This document shows, piece after piece, positions 8,800-17,404 of a stretch of DNA of 64,000 nucleotides. Within the stretch, counting starts at the first letter, position 1, and every line of letters begins with the position of its first letter. The notes under the pieces are model-generated. The model was given only the letters and a program-made list of their open reading frames with translations. It searched no databases and was not told the DNA's origin. Both the position numbers and the translations under genes were made by a program. The DNA is from Sulfurospirillum cavolei (GTDB lineage: Bacteria; Campylobacterota; Campylobacteria; Campylobacterales; Sulfurospirillaceae), in NCBI RefSeq assembly GCF_000813325.1, contig NZ_BBQE01000008.1. One strand, given 5' to 3'.

Positions 8800-8890
8800 A
8801 TTTTCTAAAATACCGGCACGGTTTTGGCGTCGATTGCCCTTGACTTTTCGGCAAATCCGTCAAGCGTTTTACCGTTGCGTCGATGATTTT

Positions 8891-8900
8891 GTGTTATAAT
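8891..8900 (+). promoter_or_regulatory. Extended -10 promoter for the diguanylate cyclase gene
   Basis: TGTTATAAT, an extended -10 box of the kind common in Campylobacterota, lies 21 bases before the ATG. No good -35 is visible. Confidence 0.6.
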
Positions 8901-8921
8901 CGCACTCTTTAAGGAGATACG

Positions 8922-10358
8922 ATGCGATTAAAAACCAAAGTGGTTTTGATTATTTCGAGCTTATTGCTTTGCGTTTCGATCGTGGGCTCGTTGATCAACT
9001 ACGTCAAAAGCGTCGATGCGACGCAAGAGCAGTTGCTTCACACCTCCTTGCCGCTTTCGGTGGACAATATCTACACCGAAATCCAACAACGTATGATCGA
9101 ACCTCTGCTTGTATCGTCTTTAATGTCGCACGATACCTTTTTGCGCGATTGGATTATGGACGGCGAGAGTGATATGGACGGCATTGTACGTTACCTCACC
9201 GAAATTCAGCAAAAATACGATATTTTCACGACTTTTCTCGTTTCCGAAAAAACCAAAAATTACTACCACCCGCGCGGCTTGATCGATACGATTAACGAAC
9301 AAAACAGTGCCGACGCGTGGTACTTTCGCTTTAGCAAACAAAGCGAGCCTTACGAGATCAACCTCGATCATAACGCCAATCTCAGCGATACGCTCATTAT
9401 GTTCATCAACTATAAAGTCATGGATTATCAAAAGAGGTTAATCGGCGTGACGGGTGTTGGCGTTAAGTTGATCAACATTGAAGCCATGCTCGGTTCGTTT
9501 AAAACGAAGTACAAATACGATGTTTATTTCGTCGATCAGCGCGGAGAAATTACGCTTTTTTCCAAAGGCTTGAACAAACGCGGCAATATCGCTTCGATCG
9601 AAGGGCTTCAAAAGATTCAAGAAGCGATTTTCAAAGGCGAGCAAAATCAATTCGAGTATAAAAATAAAGACGGCGAATACCTGCTCAATACCAAATACAT
9701 CGACAAACTCAAACTGCATCTTTTTGTCGAGATCAACAAAAAAGAGTATATGGACGAACTGACCAAGACGTTTTACTTAAATCTCTTTTTGTCGCTTTTG
9801 GTGACGTTGGCGGTGACGCTGATTATTGTTTATACGATCAATTTATACCAAAACCAATTGATTCAACTTGCCAGCGAAGACGTATTGACGGGGCTTGCGA
9901 ATCGAAGAAAATTTAACGAAGTGTTCGAGTTGTACTATAAACGCTACCCCAAAGAGATTCGCTCGCTCACGCTTTTGCTGATCGACATCGACGACTTTAA
10001 ATCAGTCAACGATACGTTCGGACACTTGGTCGGCGACCAAACGTTAGTGCATACGGCACGGATTTTGAAAGAGCAGTTACGCCAATCGGATACGATTGCG
10101 CGTTGGGGAGGCGAAGAGTTTGCGATTTTACTGAGCAATATCGAAGAAAAACATGCGCTTGAAATCGCTCAAAAGATATGCAATGCCGTTCAAAACGATG
10201 CCGCATTGATCGCATTGTTGCAAAGACCGCTCAGTGTGAGCGTAGGCGTGGGGATGCTCAGTGCTTTAGAGAGCCAAGACGGCTTGGTTCATAAAGTCGA
10301 TCATGCCCTTTACGAAGCGAAAAAAGCGGGTAAAAATCAAGTGATTGCGGCGTCATAA
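8922..10358 (+). CDS. Membrane diguanylate cyclase with periplasmic sensor domain
   Basis: The 478-residue protein has an N-terminal membrane anchor (residues 5-27), a long extracytoplasmic region (about 30-285) of probable dCache type, a second membrane helix (about 288-310, LFLSLLVTLAVTLIIVYTI) and a C-terminal GGDEF domain. The catalytic signature reads RWGGEEFAIL, with DVLTGLANRRKF and LLIDIDDFKSVNDTFGH before it, so it should be an active cyclase making c-di-GMP. An RxxD inhibitory site is not obvious. AAGGAG lies directly upstream. The signal sensed is unknown. Confidence 0.9.
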   Translation: MRLKTKVVLIISSLLLCVSIVGSLINYVKSVDATQEQLLHTSLPLSVDNIYTEIQQRMIEPLLVSSLMSHDTFLRDWIMDGESDMDGIVRYLTEIQQKYDIFTTFLVSEKTKNYYHPRGLIDTINEQNSADAWYFRFSKQSEPYEINLDHNANLSDTLIMFINYKVMDYQKRLIGVTGVGVKLINIEAMLGSFKTKYKYDVYFVDQRGEITLFSKGLNKRGNIASIEGLQKIQEAIFKGEQNQFEYKNKDGEYLLNTKYIDKLKLHLFVEINKKEYMDELTKTFYLNLFLSLLVTLAVTLIIVYTINLYQNQLIQLASEDVLTGLANRRKFNEVFELYYKRYPKEIRSLTLLLIDIDDFKSVNDTFGHLVGDQTLVHTARILKEQLRQSDTIARWGGEEFAILLSNIEEKHALEIAQKICNAVQNDAALIALLQRPLSVSVGVGMLSALESQDGLVHKVDHALYEAKKAGKNQVIAAS

Positions 10359-10373
10359 AGGAAACAAAGCGTT

Positions 10374-10826
10374 ATGAAACACGATATCGTACAAAAAGCC
10401 TTGGATTATTTCTCAAGCGGATATACCTGTAGCGAAGCGGTGCTCAAAAGCGTCGCCGAAGCCAAAGGGATCGACGGCAATACCGTCTTACCGATGGCAT
10501 CGGCATTCGGAAGCGGTATGGCTCGCACGAACGGCGGCTTTTGCGGGGCATTTAGCGGCGGCGTTATGGCACTATCGCTTTTGCAGGGACGTCAGGTTCC
10601 GGATGCTTCTTTGGATCGTCTGTACCGAAGCGTTGCCGATTTTAAAGAGCGTTTCGAAACCCTTTTCGAGAGTTGCGAATGCGCAACGCTTTTAGGTTTT
10701 TCCCTGAGCGACGAACATGCCGGAGAGATGTTTAAAGCCCAAAATTGTAAAGTGCGTAAATGCGACCGCTTCGTGGCATTCGCCGCGGAAGAGGTAGAGC
10801 GAATTTTAACGCGTAAAGAGCCTTAG
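10374..10826 (+). CDS. C_GCAxxG_C_C family protein
   Basis: A 150-residue protein with spaced cysteines: GYTCSEAVL near residue 18, NGGFCGAFSGGVMAL near 55 (the family GxCGAxxGG motif), CECATLLGF near 103 and KVRKCDRF near 133. The family is probably a redox or metal-cluster protein, but its function is not established. It starts 15 bases after the diguanylate cyclase stop and may be co-transcribed. Its stop lies in a hairpin shared with the convergent mnmA gene. Confidence 0.85.
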   Translation: MKHDIVQKALDYFSSGYTCSEAVLKSVAEAKGIDGNTVLPMASAFGSGMARTNGGFCGAFSGGVMALSLLQGRQVPDASLDRLYRSVADFKERFETLFESCECATLLGFSLSDEHAGEMFKAQNCKVRKCDRFVAFAAEEVERILTRKEP

Positions 10827-10838
10827 CGGCCTTTACGC
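10811..10838. terminator. Bidirectional terminator spanning two stop codons
   Basis: GCGTAAAG (10811-10818) pairs with CTTTACGC (10831-10838), with an inner GCC/GGC pairing. It overlaps the 3' ends of the convergent genes on both sides. Confidence 0.6.
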
Positions 10839-11852
10839 TTCGATCCAACCGCCGCCAAGCACGAGATCGTCTTGATAAACGACCAAGGCTTGACCGCTTG
10901 CAATGCCGTACGCTCCTTCTTCCAACTCCGCGATAATGGTGTTGTTTTCAAGTTTGACATGTGCTTTGGCCTGCGGACTTCGGTAACGGACTTTAACGCC
11001 GTAGATGCCCTCTTTGAAATCGTCGGGTAAGGAAAAGTTCTGCGCGACGACGCGTTTTTGAAGGAGCTCTTCTTTTTTTCCGGCGATGACGGTATTGGTT
11101 TTGGCATCGATACCTACGACGAAGTGGGGTTCGTGTGCGCCGCCTATCGTTAAGCCTTTGCGCTTGCCGATGGTATAGTGCATGTAGCCTTTGTGCTCGC
11201 CGATCACTTTTCCTTCCGTGTCTTTAATGAGTCCTTTTTGATCGACGTTGAGATGTTTTTTCAAAATATCGATATAGGTATCGGTGACGAAACAGATCTC
11301 TTGCGACTCTTTGTAACTCTCAAGCGTGCCGAGCCACGGGAGTTTTTCCAAAGCCACGGGTTTAATAGCCTCTTTTTTCATCGTGCCGAGCGGAAAAACG
11401 ATCTTTTCGATGACCTCTTTTTTGAGTCCGAATAAAAAATAACTTTGGTCTTTTGACATGTCAAAGGCTTCTTGGATATGACCGTTTTTGACCCTCGCGT
11501 AATGTCCCGTCGCGATCTTTTCGCAACCGAGCTCCATCGCTTTTTCAAACGCGAAGCCAAATTTCATTCGGGGATTGCAAAACGCACACGGATTGGGCGT
11601 ACGACCTTGCTCATACGAGCGCACGAAATAGTCGTACACATGCTCTTTAAAGAGGGTTTTGGCATCGATGACGTGTGTTTCAATGCCCAAATGTCGGGAT
11701 ACTTTTTCGATATTGGCGATGTTGATCGCATGCTTGCTTTCATCGTCGTGCAATTTAAGATAAATGCCGACGACTTCATGCCCTTCGTTTTTGAGTAAAT
11801 ACGCGGAGTAACTAGAGTCAATGCCGCCGCTCATAAGGAGTGCAATTTTCAT
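10833..11852 (-). CDS. mnmA: tRNA-specific 2-thiouridylase MnmA
   Basis: The 339-residue protein thiolates U34 of tRNA-Lys, tRNA-Glu and tRNA-Gln. The PP-loop SGGIDSS is at residues 8-14, the first catalytic cysteine is in TPNPCAFCN, and the persulfide-carrying cysteine is in SQEICFV; GHYARV lies between them. It is slightly shorter than the E. coli enzyme but complete. The ATG at 11852 is preceded by a weak AAATATTAT region, with the repeated element at 11889-11951 further upstream. Confidence 0.95.
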   Translation of the reverse strand: MKIALLMSGGIDSSYSAYLLKNEGHEVVGIYLKLHDDESKHAINIANIEKVSRHLGIETHVIDAKTLFKEHVYDYFVRSYEQGRTPNPCAFCNPRMKFGFAFEKAMELGCEKIATGHYARVKNGHIQEAFDMSKDQSYFLFGLKKEVIEKIVFPLGTMKKEAIKPVALEKLPWLGTLESYKESQEICFVTDTYIDILKKHLNVDQKGLIKDTEGKVIGEHKGYMHYTIGKRKGLTIGGAHEPHFVVGIDAKTNTVIAGKKEELLQKRVVAQNFSLPDDFKEGIYGVKVRYRSPQAKAHVKLENNTIIAELEEGAYGIASGQALVVYQDDLVLGGGWIEA

Positions 11853-11888
11853 AATATTTCTCTTTTATTTTATTTGATACGCTTTTAA

Positions 11889-11951
11889 AGCAAAGCTCTA
11901 AAAGCTACGCTAACGCTGAGTTTTCTTCGGCAGAAAGCCCACGCTACGCTT
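11889..11951 (-). repeat. Dispersed intergenic repeat A, copy 1
   Basis: The core GCTACGCTAACGCTG, TTTTCTTCGGCAGAA and GCCCACGCT(A/T)CGCTT recurs almost base for base at 21104-21170, and a shorter diverged copy lies at 45032-45065. In all three places it sits upstream of a gene and in the same orientation relative to it (here mnmA). The rest of the 11853-12118 gap shows no gene; an apparent reading frame across it and the tRNA is an artefact. Confidence 0.7.
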
Positions 11952-12118
11952 ATCGACGTCTAAAGAGTAAAAGTCTTTACGTTTCGTTTGACCCAAAATT
12001 GGGCACCGTTGGTTGAAAAACACGATTTTATGTTGAAAAATACCTTGAAAAACAAAGCGATACGGTTCACAATAGGCAATTTGAGACGGGAAACATGTGA
12101 GTAAAAGGTAAGAAGAGA

Positions 12119-12194
12119 TGGAGCTGGTGAAGGGGCTCGAACCCCCGACCTGTTGATTACGGATCAACTGCTCTACCAGCTGAGCTACACCAGC
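12119..12194 (-). tRNA. tRNA-Thr (anticodon CGT)
   Basis: On the minus strand the 76-base cloverleaf is complete: acceptor GCTGGTG/CACCAGC, D-stem GCTC/GAGC, anticodon stem GTTGA/TCAAC with a 7-base loop TCCGTAA, T-arm GGGG/CCCC with TTCGAGC, and an encoded CCA. The anticodon is CGT, reading ACG (Thr). The base at position 33 is C instead of the nearly universal U. Confidence 0.93.
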
Positions 12195-12239
12195 AACGGT
12201 AAAATTTTACTACATGTTTACTTGTTTTATTTTAAAAAA

Positions 12240-12299
12240 ATGCCTTTTTGAGTGAATTTTTGTTTTTTTTTATTCAAATTCACTCATTTTTGAGGGCAT
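12240..12299 (-). terminator. Terminator of the metY operon
   Basis: Reading the minus strand, ATGCC and GAGTGAATTT pair with AAATTCACTC and GGCAT, and a run of seven Ts follows. It lies directly after the metY stop, so it probably closes the sulfur operon. Confidence 0.8.
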
Positions 12300-12307
12300 A
12301 GCTCGTT

Positions 12308-13534
12308 TTAATGAACGTCAAATGCCTGATCGATGTCCAAAAGCAAGTCTTCCACGTCCTCGATGCCCACCGAAAGACGAATCATTCCCTCGTTCAAACA
12401 AAACCTCTTCTTTTGTTCGTCGGAGTATTCGGCATAAATCGTATGATAGGGGGCAATCGCTAAGGATTTATTGTCTTGGATATTGGTTCCGCGACGAATC
12501 AGTTTAAGCGCGTTTAAAAAGGCATAGGCTTTCTCTTTGCTTGCTAGGCTAAACGTGACGATAGCACCGCCGCCGCTAAATTGTTTCGAAGAAGCGGCAA
12601 ACGAAGCGGAACTCTCAAGCAGAGGATAATCCACGCGGATTACTTCGTTTTTAGCGTGCAAATGTTTGGCAACGGCCAGTGCATTGTGACAGCTTCTTTG
12701 CACTCTGAGGTCGAGCGTTTCCAGTCCCAAAGAGAGCAGGTACGCACTTTGTGCGGTCAAAGAAGCGCCTAAATTGCGAAAGGTCTCTTTACGAAGGCGC
12801 GCAAGAAAAGCATTGGGACCGAATTTTTTATAATAAGGTGCTAAAGTCGCATGGTTTTTCCATTCAAACGAGCCGTTATCGACGATCAATCCGCCTAAGA
12901 CGTGACCGCCGCCGCTGAGGTATTTGGTTGCGGAGACGATTTCGATATCCACGCCGTGCTTTTTCGCATCGAAGATATTCCACGGCGTCATGGTCGTATC
13001 GACGATGAAAGGGACGTTACGCTCTTTAAGGACGCTTTTGAGGGCTAGAAAATCGGGCACGATCAGTTGCGGATTGCTGATACTTTCGCAAAAGAGCAAA
13101 CGCGTCTTGTCGTCGATCGCGGCTTGGACGGCGATAAGGTCGTTGACGTCAACATAACGTACTTCCACGCCAAAGTCGCTCAGCAGGGTCTCGAAAAAGG
13201 AGAGGGTATTGCCGAAGAGATAGTTGGTCGTGATGATATTATCGCCGCTTTTTAAAAGTGCAAAAAAAGTATTGGCAATCGCCGCCATTCCTGTTGCCGT
13301 AGCGATAACCCCGAAAGCACCGCTGATCGCTTTGACTTTGAGTTCAAACTCTTCGATGGAAGGGTTTGAGGAGCGCGTGTAGACATGCCCCATTTTTTGC
13401 CCTTTAAAAACAGCTTCAAGGTCTTCTGCTTTTTCAAACTCAAAGGCTGAACTTTGGTAGATCGGAAAGCGCATTGCGCCATGTTGGTCTTTGTGTGCAG
13501 GTTTGGCGTGCAATGCTTTGGTCGTAAATCCCAT
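12308..13534 (-). CDS. metY: O-acetylhomoserine sulfhydrylase-type PLP enzyme (MetY role)
   Basis: A 408-residue Cys/Met-metabolism PLP enzyme. The pyridoxal lysine is in SATKYLSGGGH, the cofactor and substrate segments YTRSSNPSIEEFE and ATATGMAAI are present, and TRLLFCESISNP is the family helix. Family members include O-acetylhomoserine sulfhydrylase, cystathionine gamma-synthase and methionine gamma-lyase. The presence of hcyS, hcyD and hcyF upstream argues for the MetY role seen in Wolinella succinogenes, where the HcyS thiocarboxylate gives its sulfur to O-acetylhomoserine. Structured repeat B copy 1 lies between it and cysG. Confidence 0.8.
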   Translation of the reverse strand: MGFTTKALHAKPAHKDQHGAMRFPIYQSSAFEFEKAEDLEAVFKGQKMGHVYTRSSNPSIEEFELKVKAISGAFGVIATATGMAAIANTFFALLKSGDNIITTNYLFGNTLSFFETLLSDFGVEVRYVDVNDLIAVQAAIDDKTRLLFCESISNPQLIVPDFLALKSVLKERNVPFIVDTTMTPWNIFDAKKHGVDIEIVSATKYLSGGGHVLGGLIVDNGSFEWKNHATLAPYYKKFGPNAFLARLRKETFRNLGASLTAQSAYLLSLGLETLDLRVQRSCHNALAVAKHLHAKNEVIRVDYPLLESSASFAASSKQFSGGGAIVTFSLASKEKAYAFLNALKLIRRGTNIQDNKSLAIAPYHTIYAEYSDEQKKRFCLNEGMIRLSVGIEDVEDLLLDIDQAFDVH

Positions 13535-13563
13535 AAAATATCCTTCTTTAACTTTTGTAAACC

Positions 13564-13676
13564 AGCTTCCGAAATAAATCTTTTCTTAACACGGTTAAGA
13601 CACGACGGGAACCCCGAAACGCTTCGCTTATTCGTCCCGTCGGCTTAAAGTGTTTCGTGCAGATTTTTTCTACGCG
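13564..13676 (-). repeat. Structured inverted repeat B, copy 1
   Basis: This 113-base stretch is about 86% identical, in inverted orientation, to 17283-17394. On the minus strand it can fold as AACAC, TTAAG and GACGGGA on one side against TCCCGTC, CTTAA and GTGTT on the other. The two base differences from copy 2 in each arm compensate each other and keep the pairing (see copy 2). It lies in the leader of metY. Function is unknown. Confidence 0.75.
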
Positions 13677-13684
13677 ATTTACGG

Positions 13685-14953
13685 TTACATGTAAATTATT
13701 TTGCCGCTATTCTCAGCGGGTACAATATTCTCTTTTGCCACACATTCGCCGATGATTAAGACCGCCGGTGTGGCACATAATGTCGCCATTTTATCTAATT
13801 TTCCCACAGTTCCCACTATGGTGACTTGATCTTCTAGGTCGATCTTCGAGACAAACGCGGCAGGAAGATGGGGGTCGATGCCCTCTTTGGCTATGGCATC
13901 TTCGATCTTTTTGGCAAAACTGTGCGCCATTAAAACAATGACCGTATGCAAAGGTTGCTTTAAAATGCCCACCCAGTCATCGTTAAAAAGCGTCTCACGA
14001 AGGTGTGCTGAGACAATGGTGACGCCTTTGGAGATGTCGCGAATGGTCGGCACGATGCCTGAGATCGTACACGAGCGAAACGCGGAGCTGACGCCGTTGA
14101 TGACTTCAAACGCGATGCCATGCTGAGCCAACACCTGCTTCTCTTCGCCCAAGCGACCAAACAGAAGTGCTTCGCCTCCTTTGAGACGTCCGACGACGAG
14201 TCCTTGCTTTGCGTATTCGACCAAAAGCGCGTTGATTTCGTCTTGACTTTTGGAGTGAAACCCTTTCTTTTTGCTCACGTCGACCACTTTACATGTAAGG
14301 GGAATGAGAGAGCGAATCTCCTCTGAAACCAGCGCGTCCACCAAAGCAACATCAAGTAGTTCAAAGGCGTTTAAGGCGTCTAACGTAAGGTTGCCGACAT
14401 AACCCGTGCCACAGCTGATGAGAAAAACTTTTCCCACACCCGCTTTAGCCATACCGCGCAGTTTTTCGAGGTCACGGTCTGGTTTTTGACGCTCCTTTTT
14501 AAGACGCTCAATCAGTGATGTGAGATCGCGCGGTAAAATCTTCTCGATCTTATCGCGAATCACTTGCGCGAGTGTGGGCGAACTGCCTCCACTGCTGACA
14601 GCGACTTGAATGTCCCCACGACGCGTAAGGGCACTAAAGTAAAAATCACAGAGTTCTGGGACATCGACGACATTGAGCCAAAAGTGCAGGCGAGGTTTCA
14701 ACGCCACAAGGCGGTTGGTTACCGCTTCATTGCCCGTTGCGTCGATAATCACCTCAAAACCTTCAGCATCAGCATCTTCAAACGCTTTACATGTAAAGGT
14801 TTTGGACGCAAAGTAATTGTCCAAAACCTCCGTTGCGACAATCTCATAGGCAAAATCAAGGCTATCGAGCACGCGCGCTTTCTGGGCGGCGACTTTGCCC
14901 GCTCCAATCAAAAGCGTTTTTTTGGGCGTAAGCGCGATGCCTAAGGTGCTCAT
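13685..14953 (-). CDS. cysG: Siroheme synthase, CysG-like (dehydrogenase/chelatase plus methyltransferase)
   Basis: The 422-residue protein has an N-terminal precorrin-2 dehydrogenase/ferrochelatase half (KTLLIGAGKVAAQKARVL, IIDATGN, VSSGGSSPTLAQVIRDKIE) and a C-terminal uroporphyrinogen-III methyltransferase half (VVGRLKGGEALLFGR, GVSSAF, TIVSAHLRE). It supplies siroheme for the sulfite reductase, whose gene overlaps it by ATGA at 14950-14953. The usual GxGPGDxxLLT motif of the methyltransferase half is altered to SCGTGYVGNLTLDAL, so that half may be less active or may have drifted. The stop codon lies inside a TTACATGTAA palindrome. Confidence 0.88.
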   Translation of the reverse strand: MSTLGIALTPKKTLLIGAGKVAAQKARVLDSLDFAYEIVATEVLDNYFASKTFTCKAFEDADAEGFEVIIDATGNEAVTNRLVALKPRLHFWLNVVDVPELCDFYFSALTRRGDIQVAVSSGGSSPTLAQVIRDKIEKILPRDLTSLIERLKKERQKPDRDLEKLRGMAKAGVGKVFLISCGTGYVGNLTLDALNAFELLDVALVDALVSEEIRSLIPLTCKVVDVSKKKGFHSKSQDEINALLVEYAKQGLVVGRLKGGEALLFGRLGEEKQVLAQHGIAFEVINGVSSAFRSCTISGIVPTIRDISKGVTIVSAHLRETLFNDDWVGILKQPLHTVIVLMAHSFAKKIEDAIAKEGIDPHLPAAFVSKIDLEDQVTIVGTVGKLDKMATLCATPAVLIIGECVAKENIVPAENSGKIIYM

Positions 14954-17235
14954 TTTTTCACGATCCTAACGCGCCAGCCGTTACCCTCTTTGGTGGTGGC
15001 TTCGACTTTGTGACCTTCTCCTGCGACGGATTTTGGTACGTTGTCGATCGGTGCGCCATCATCGAGTAAAATCTCCAAAACTTCGCCGCTTCCGATTTTG
15101 GCAAGTTCCATCTTGGTTTTGACAAAGTTCATCGGACATGCCACGCCGCTAAGGTCTTTAAAATGGGCTGATTTTTCTTCTTTAGGCGCATTTGCAGCTA
15201 CTGCTAACTCTTTTTCTTTGGCAAATTTAAGGGTATTGTCCATTGTCTCGTAAAGTTTGATCACTTCTTCTGCCAGCTCGATGGATTTCTCATCGGCGTC
15301 ACCCTCTAGCATCGTGCCAAAGTAGGCATTCAAAAGCGTGGTGTCGATAAAATGCGTTTTAAACGCTTTCAAAACGCCCGCTTTATCGCGCGCATCTTCC
15401 CCACGTGTCACAAGAAGCATTCGAGCGCTTAAAAGACGAATCAGCTCGTAGTCTTTCTCGTCTTTTTCCAAAGCTTCTTTCAGCGCTTTTTTATCGGCTT
15501 CGATGAGGTCGTACATACCCGCACTACATTCGCCCACGCCTCTGCCTTTCAGTGAGAAAAGCTCAACGGCATTGTAGTCGAAGTACGGATTTTTATCGTC
15601 TTTGAATGAAGGAATTGCGACGTATTTTTGAGAAATCTCTTCCACGATTTTCAGTCCGCCATCGTCAATCCAGTCGGCAAAACTCTCGTAAGCCTTTACA
15701 TGTAAAAGCCATGTGTCTAACACTTCTTCAACGAATGCAGGTAAATGAAACGCCGCGACATCGCCCGCTTTTTGCGCAAACACTGTGCCCTCGCCACTTG
15801 TGCGCGTTCCTGCAACGACGTTGTAAGCAGGGTAGGAGTAGCCCTCGTTGCGTTGGACTTTACCAAAAAAGCCAAGATCGCCGATGAGGTGTTTACCACA
15901 ACTGTTTGGGCAGCCTGAGAGGTGGATCTTAAAGCCTTGCAATGCGTCATAGTCGCGCTCATCAAAGAGTTTTTCGAGACGTTTTTGAATCGCCTCCACC
16001 GCACCACGAGGACGCGCAATGCCGAGCTGACACGTCGCTGCACCTGTACACGCCACCATATCGCCAAAAAACGTTGGTTTGGAGACATCTTTGGAAAACT
16101 CTTGAAGAATGTCGTGTAACGTGATCATCTGTGAGGCAGTTAGGTTACGGATATAGAGGTTTTGATCGCCGGTAAAACGAAGCACGTCTTCGCCAAAAGG
16201 AAGAAGCGCATTGGCAAGGGCGCGTGCATGTTTAAAATGAATATCGCCCAAGTAAACAGGCACTTTGCATCCGTACAGTCCCGCTTGTTTTTGCGCGTAA
16301 ACGTAGCGATTCCACCATTTTTGGTACGCTTCTGGAACGGTAAAAGGCTCATCTGTTGTGTTGCCAATGGTTCGCTCGATCTGTGTGATAGGCATGTGCC
16401 AGTCACCTTTGGCTTTAATCGCTTCAATTTCAACGTTAACAAGTCTTCTAAACTCGTCCATTCCCAACTCTTCGATCAAGAAGCGAAGGCGTGCGGCGTG
16501 TTTGTTTTTGCGGTTACCGTTTTGGTCGAACACCTGTTTGATCGCTTGAGAGTATAAAAAGACTTCGGTGTCGGGTACAAAATCAAGAAATTTGCTTCCC
16601 ACGCGTGACTTCGCACCCATGCCGCCTGCGACAAAGAGTTTAAAGCCTTTAATACCGTTTTCGATCTTGGCGATAAAGCCTACATCGTGAATCGTCGCGT
16701 AACCGCGATCGGCTTCGGAGCCGCTAAAGGTGATTTTGAATTTGCGTGGCAATGCAAATGAATCTTTTTGCTCTAACATTTTAGTCGTTAAAGCAAGTGC
16801 GTACGGTGAAACGTCAAAGACTTCATCGGGTGTAGTGCCTGCTAGGGGGTCTGCCGTGATATTGCGCACGGTGTTACCGCCGCCGCCACGACCGCTCAGA
16901 CCAATGCTGTGCAAGGTTGTAATGATGTCGATGATGTCTTCGATCTTGACGTAGTGAAGCTGTGCGCCACCGCGTGTGGTGATGTGAATCGCCTCGTGCG
17001 CGTACTTTTCCGCCAGATCAGAGAGCGTTAAAAGCTGAGATGGGGTTAAGATACCGCCTGCGAGTTTGATGCGCACCATAAAGGTGTTGGCTTCTCGTTG
17101 CTCGTACACGCCAAAAGGCACGCGCATCGTTTTAAAAGTCAGCTCATCGAGTGTGCCTGCTAAAAAATCGGCATGGTTTTTTTTGAAAACTTCGAGGTCA
17201 TCGTAGACAAGTTGGGGGATAATGTATTTGCTCAT
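14950..17235 (-). CDS. sir: Assimilatory siroheme sulfite reductase with C-terminal TusA domain
   Basis: The 761-residue protein reduces sulfite to sulfide. Residues about 1-570 are a nitrite/sulfite reductase hemoprotein: ITTRGGAQLHYV and RGGGGNTVRNI, then the [4Fe-4S]-siroheme ligands CTGAATC and SGCPNSCGKHLIGDLGF. A helical region of about 100 residues follows, and the last 70 residues are a TusA/SirA-type sulfur-carrier domain with its GVACPMNFVKTK cysteine motif. I start at 17235 (MSKYIIPQ) because AAAGGAGTT precedes it; the longer frame to 17364 runs through repeat B and is not coding. No CysJ partner is present, so the electron donor is probably ferredoxin. Confidence 0.9.
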   Translation of the reverse strand: MSKYIIPQLVYDDLEVFKKNHADFLAGTLDELTFKTMRVPFGVYEQREANTFMVRIKLAGGILTPSQLLTLSDLAEKYAHEAIHITTRGGAQLHYVKIEDIIDIITTLHSIGLSGRGGGGNTVRNITADPLAGTTPDEVFDVSPYALALTTKMLEQKDSFALPRKFKITFSGSEADRGYATIHDVGFIAKIENGIKGFKLFVAGGMGAKSRVGSKFLDFVPDTEVFLYSQAIKQVFDQNGNRKNKHAARLRFLIEELGMDEFRRLVNVEIEAIKAKGDWHMPITQIERTIGNTTDEPFTVPEAYQKWWNRYVYAQKQAGLYGCKVPVYLGDIHFKHARALANALLPFGEDVLRFTGDQNLYIRNLTASQMITLHDILQEFSKDVSKPTFFGDMVACTGAATCQLGIARPRGAVEAIQKRLEKLFDERDYDALQGFKIHLSGCPNSCGKHLIGDLGFFGKVQRNEGYSYPAYNVVAGTRTSGEGTVFAQKAGDVAAFHLPAFVEEVLDTWLLHVKAYESFADWIDDGGLKIVEEISQKYVAIPSFKDDKNPYFDYNAVELFSLKGRGVGECSAGMYDLIEADKKALKEALEKDEKDYELIRLLSARMLLVTRGEDARDKAGVLKAFKTHFIDTTLLNAYFGTMLEGDADEKSIELAEEVIKLYETMDNTLKFAKEKELAVAANAPKEEKSAHFKDLSGVACPMNFVKTKMELAKIGSGEVLEILLDDGAPIDNVPKSVAGEGHKVEATTKEGNGWRVRIVKK

Positions 17236-17282
17236 AATCGTAACTCCTTTGATGTTACATGTAAACGTTTCAACACACAAGG

Positions 17283-17394
17283 CGCGTAGAAAAAATCCGA
17301 GTAAAACACTTTGAGCCGATGGGACGAATAAGCGGAGCGTTTCGGGGTTCCCATCGTGTCTCAACCGTGTTGCAAGAGGATTTATTTCGAAGCT
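17283..17394 (-). repeat. Structured inverted repeat B, copy 2
   Basis: Inverted partner of 13564-13676. Where copy 1 has TTAAG/CTTAA, this copy has TTGAG/CTCAA. Where copy 1 has GACGGGA/TCCCGTC, this copy has GATGGGA/TCCCATC. Both changes are compensatory, while the loop and the outer AACAC/GTGTT stem are conserved. It lies 48 bases upstream of the sulfite reductase start, between hcyD and sir. Confidence 0.75.
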
Positions 17395-17404
17395 GCCTTC
17401 TGCA

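Noticed and set aside
11910..12167. Open frame on the minus strand (85 codons) across the tRNA region
   Set aside because: Its start reads through the tRNA-Thr gene (the well-known IRNQQVGGSSPFTS artefact) and the rest is repeat A.
17236..17364. Longer N-terminus of the sulfite reductase
   Set aside because: It runs through repeat B, which gives a similar peptide (NPETLRLFVPSA) at 13.6 kb where no gene starts; AAAGGAGTT supports the start at 17235.
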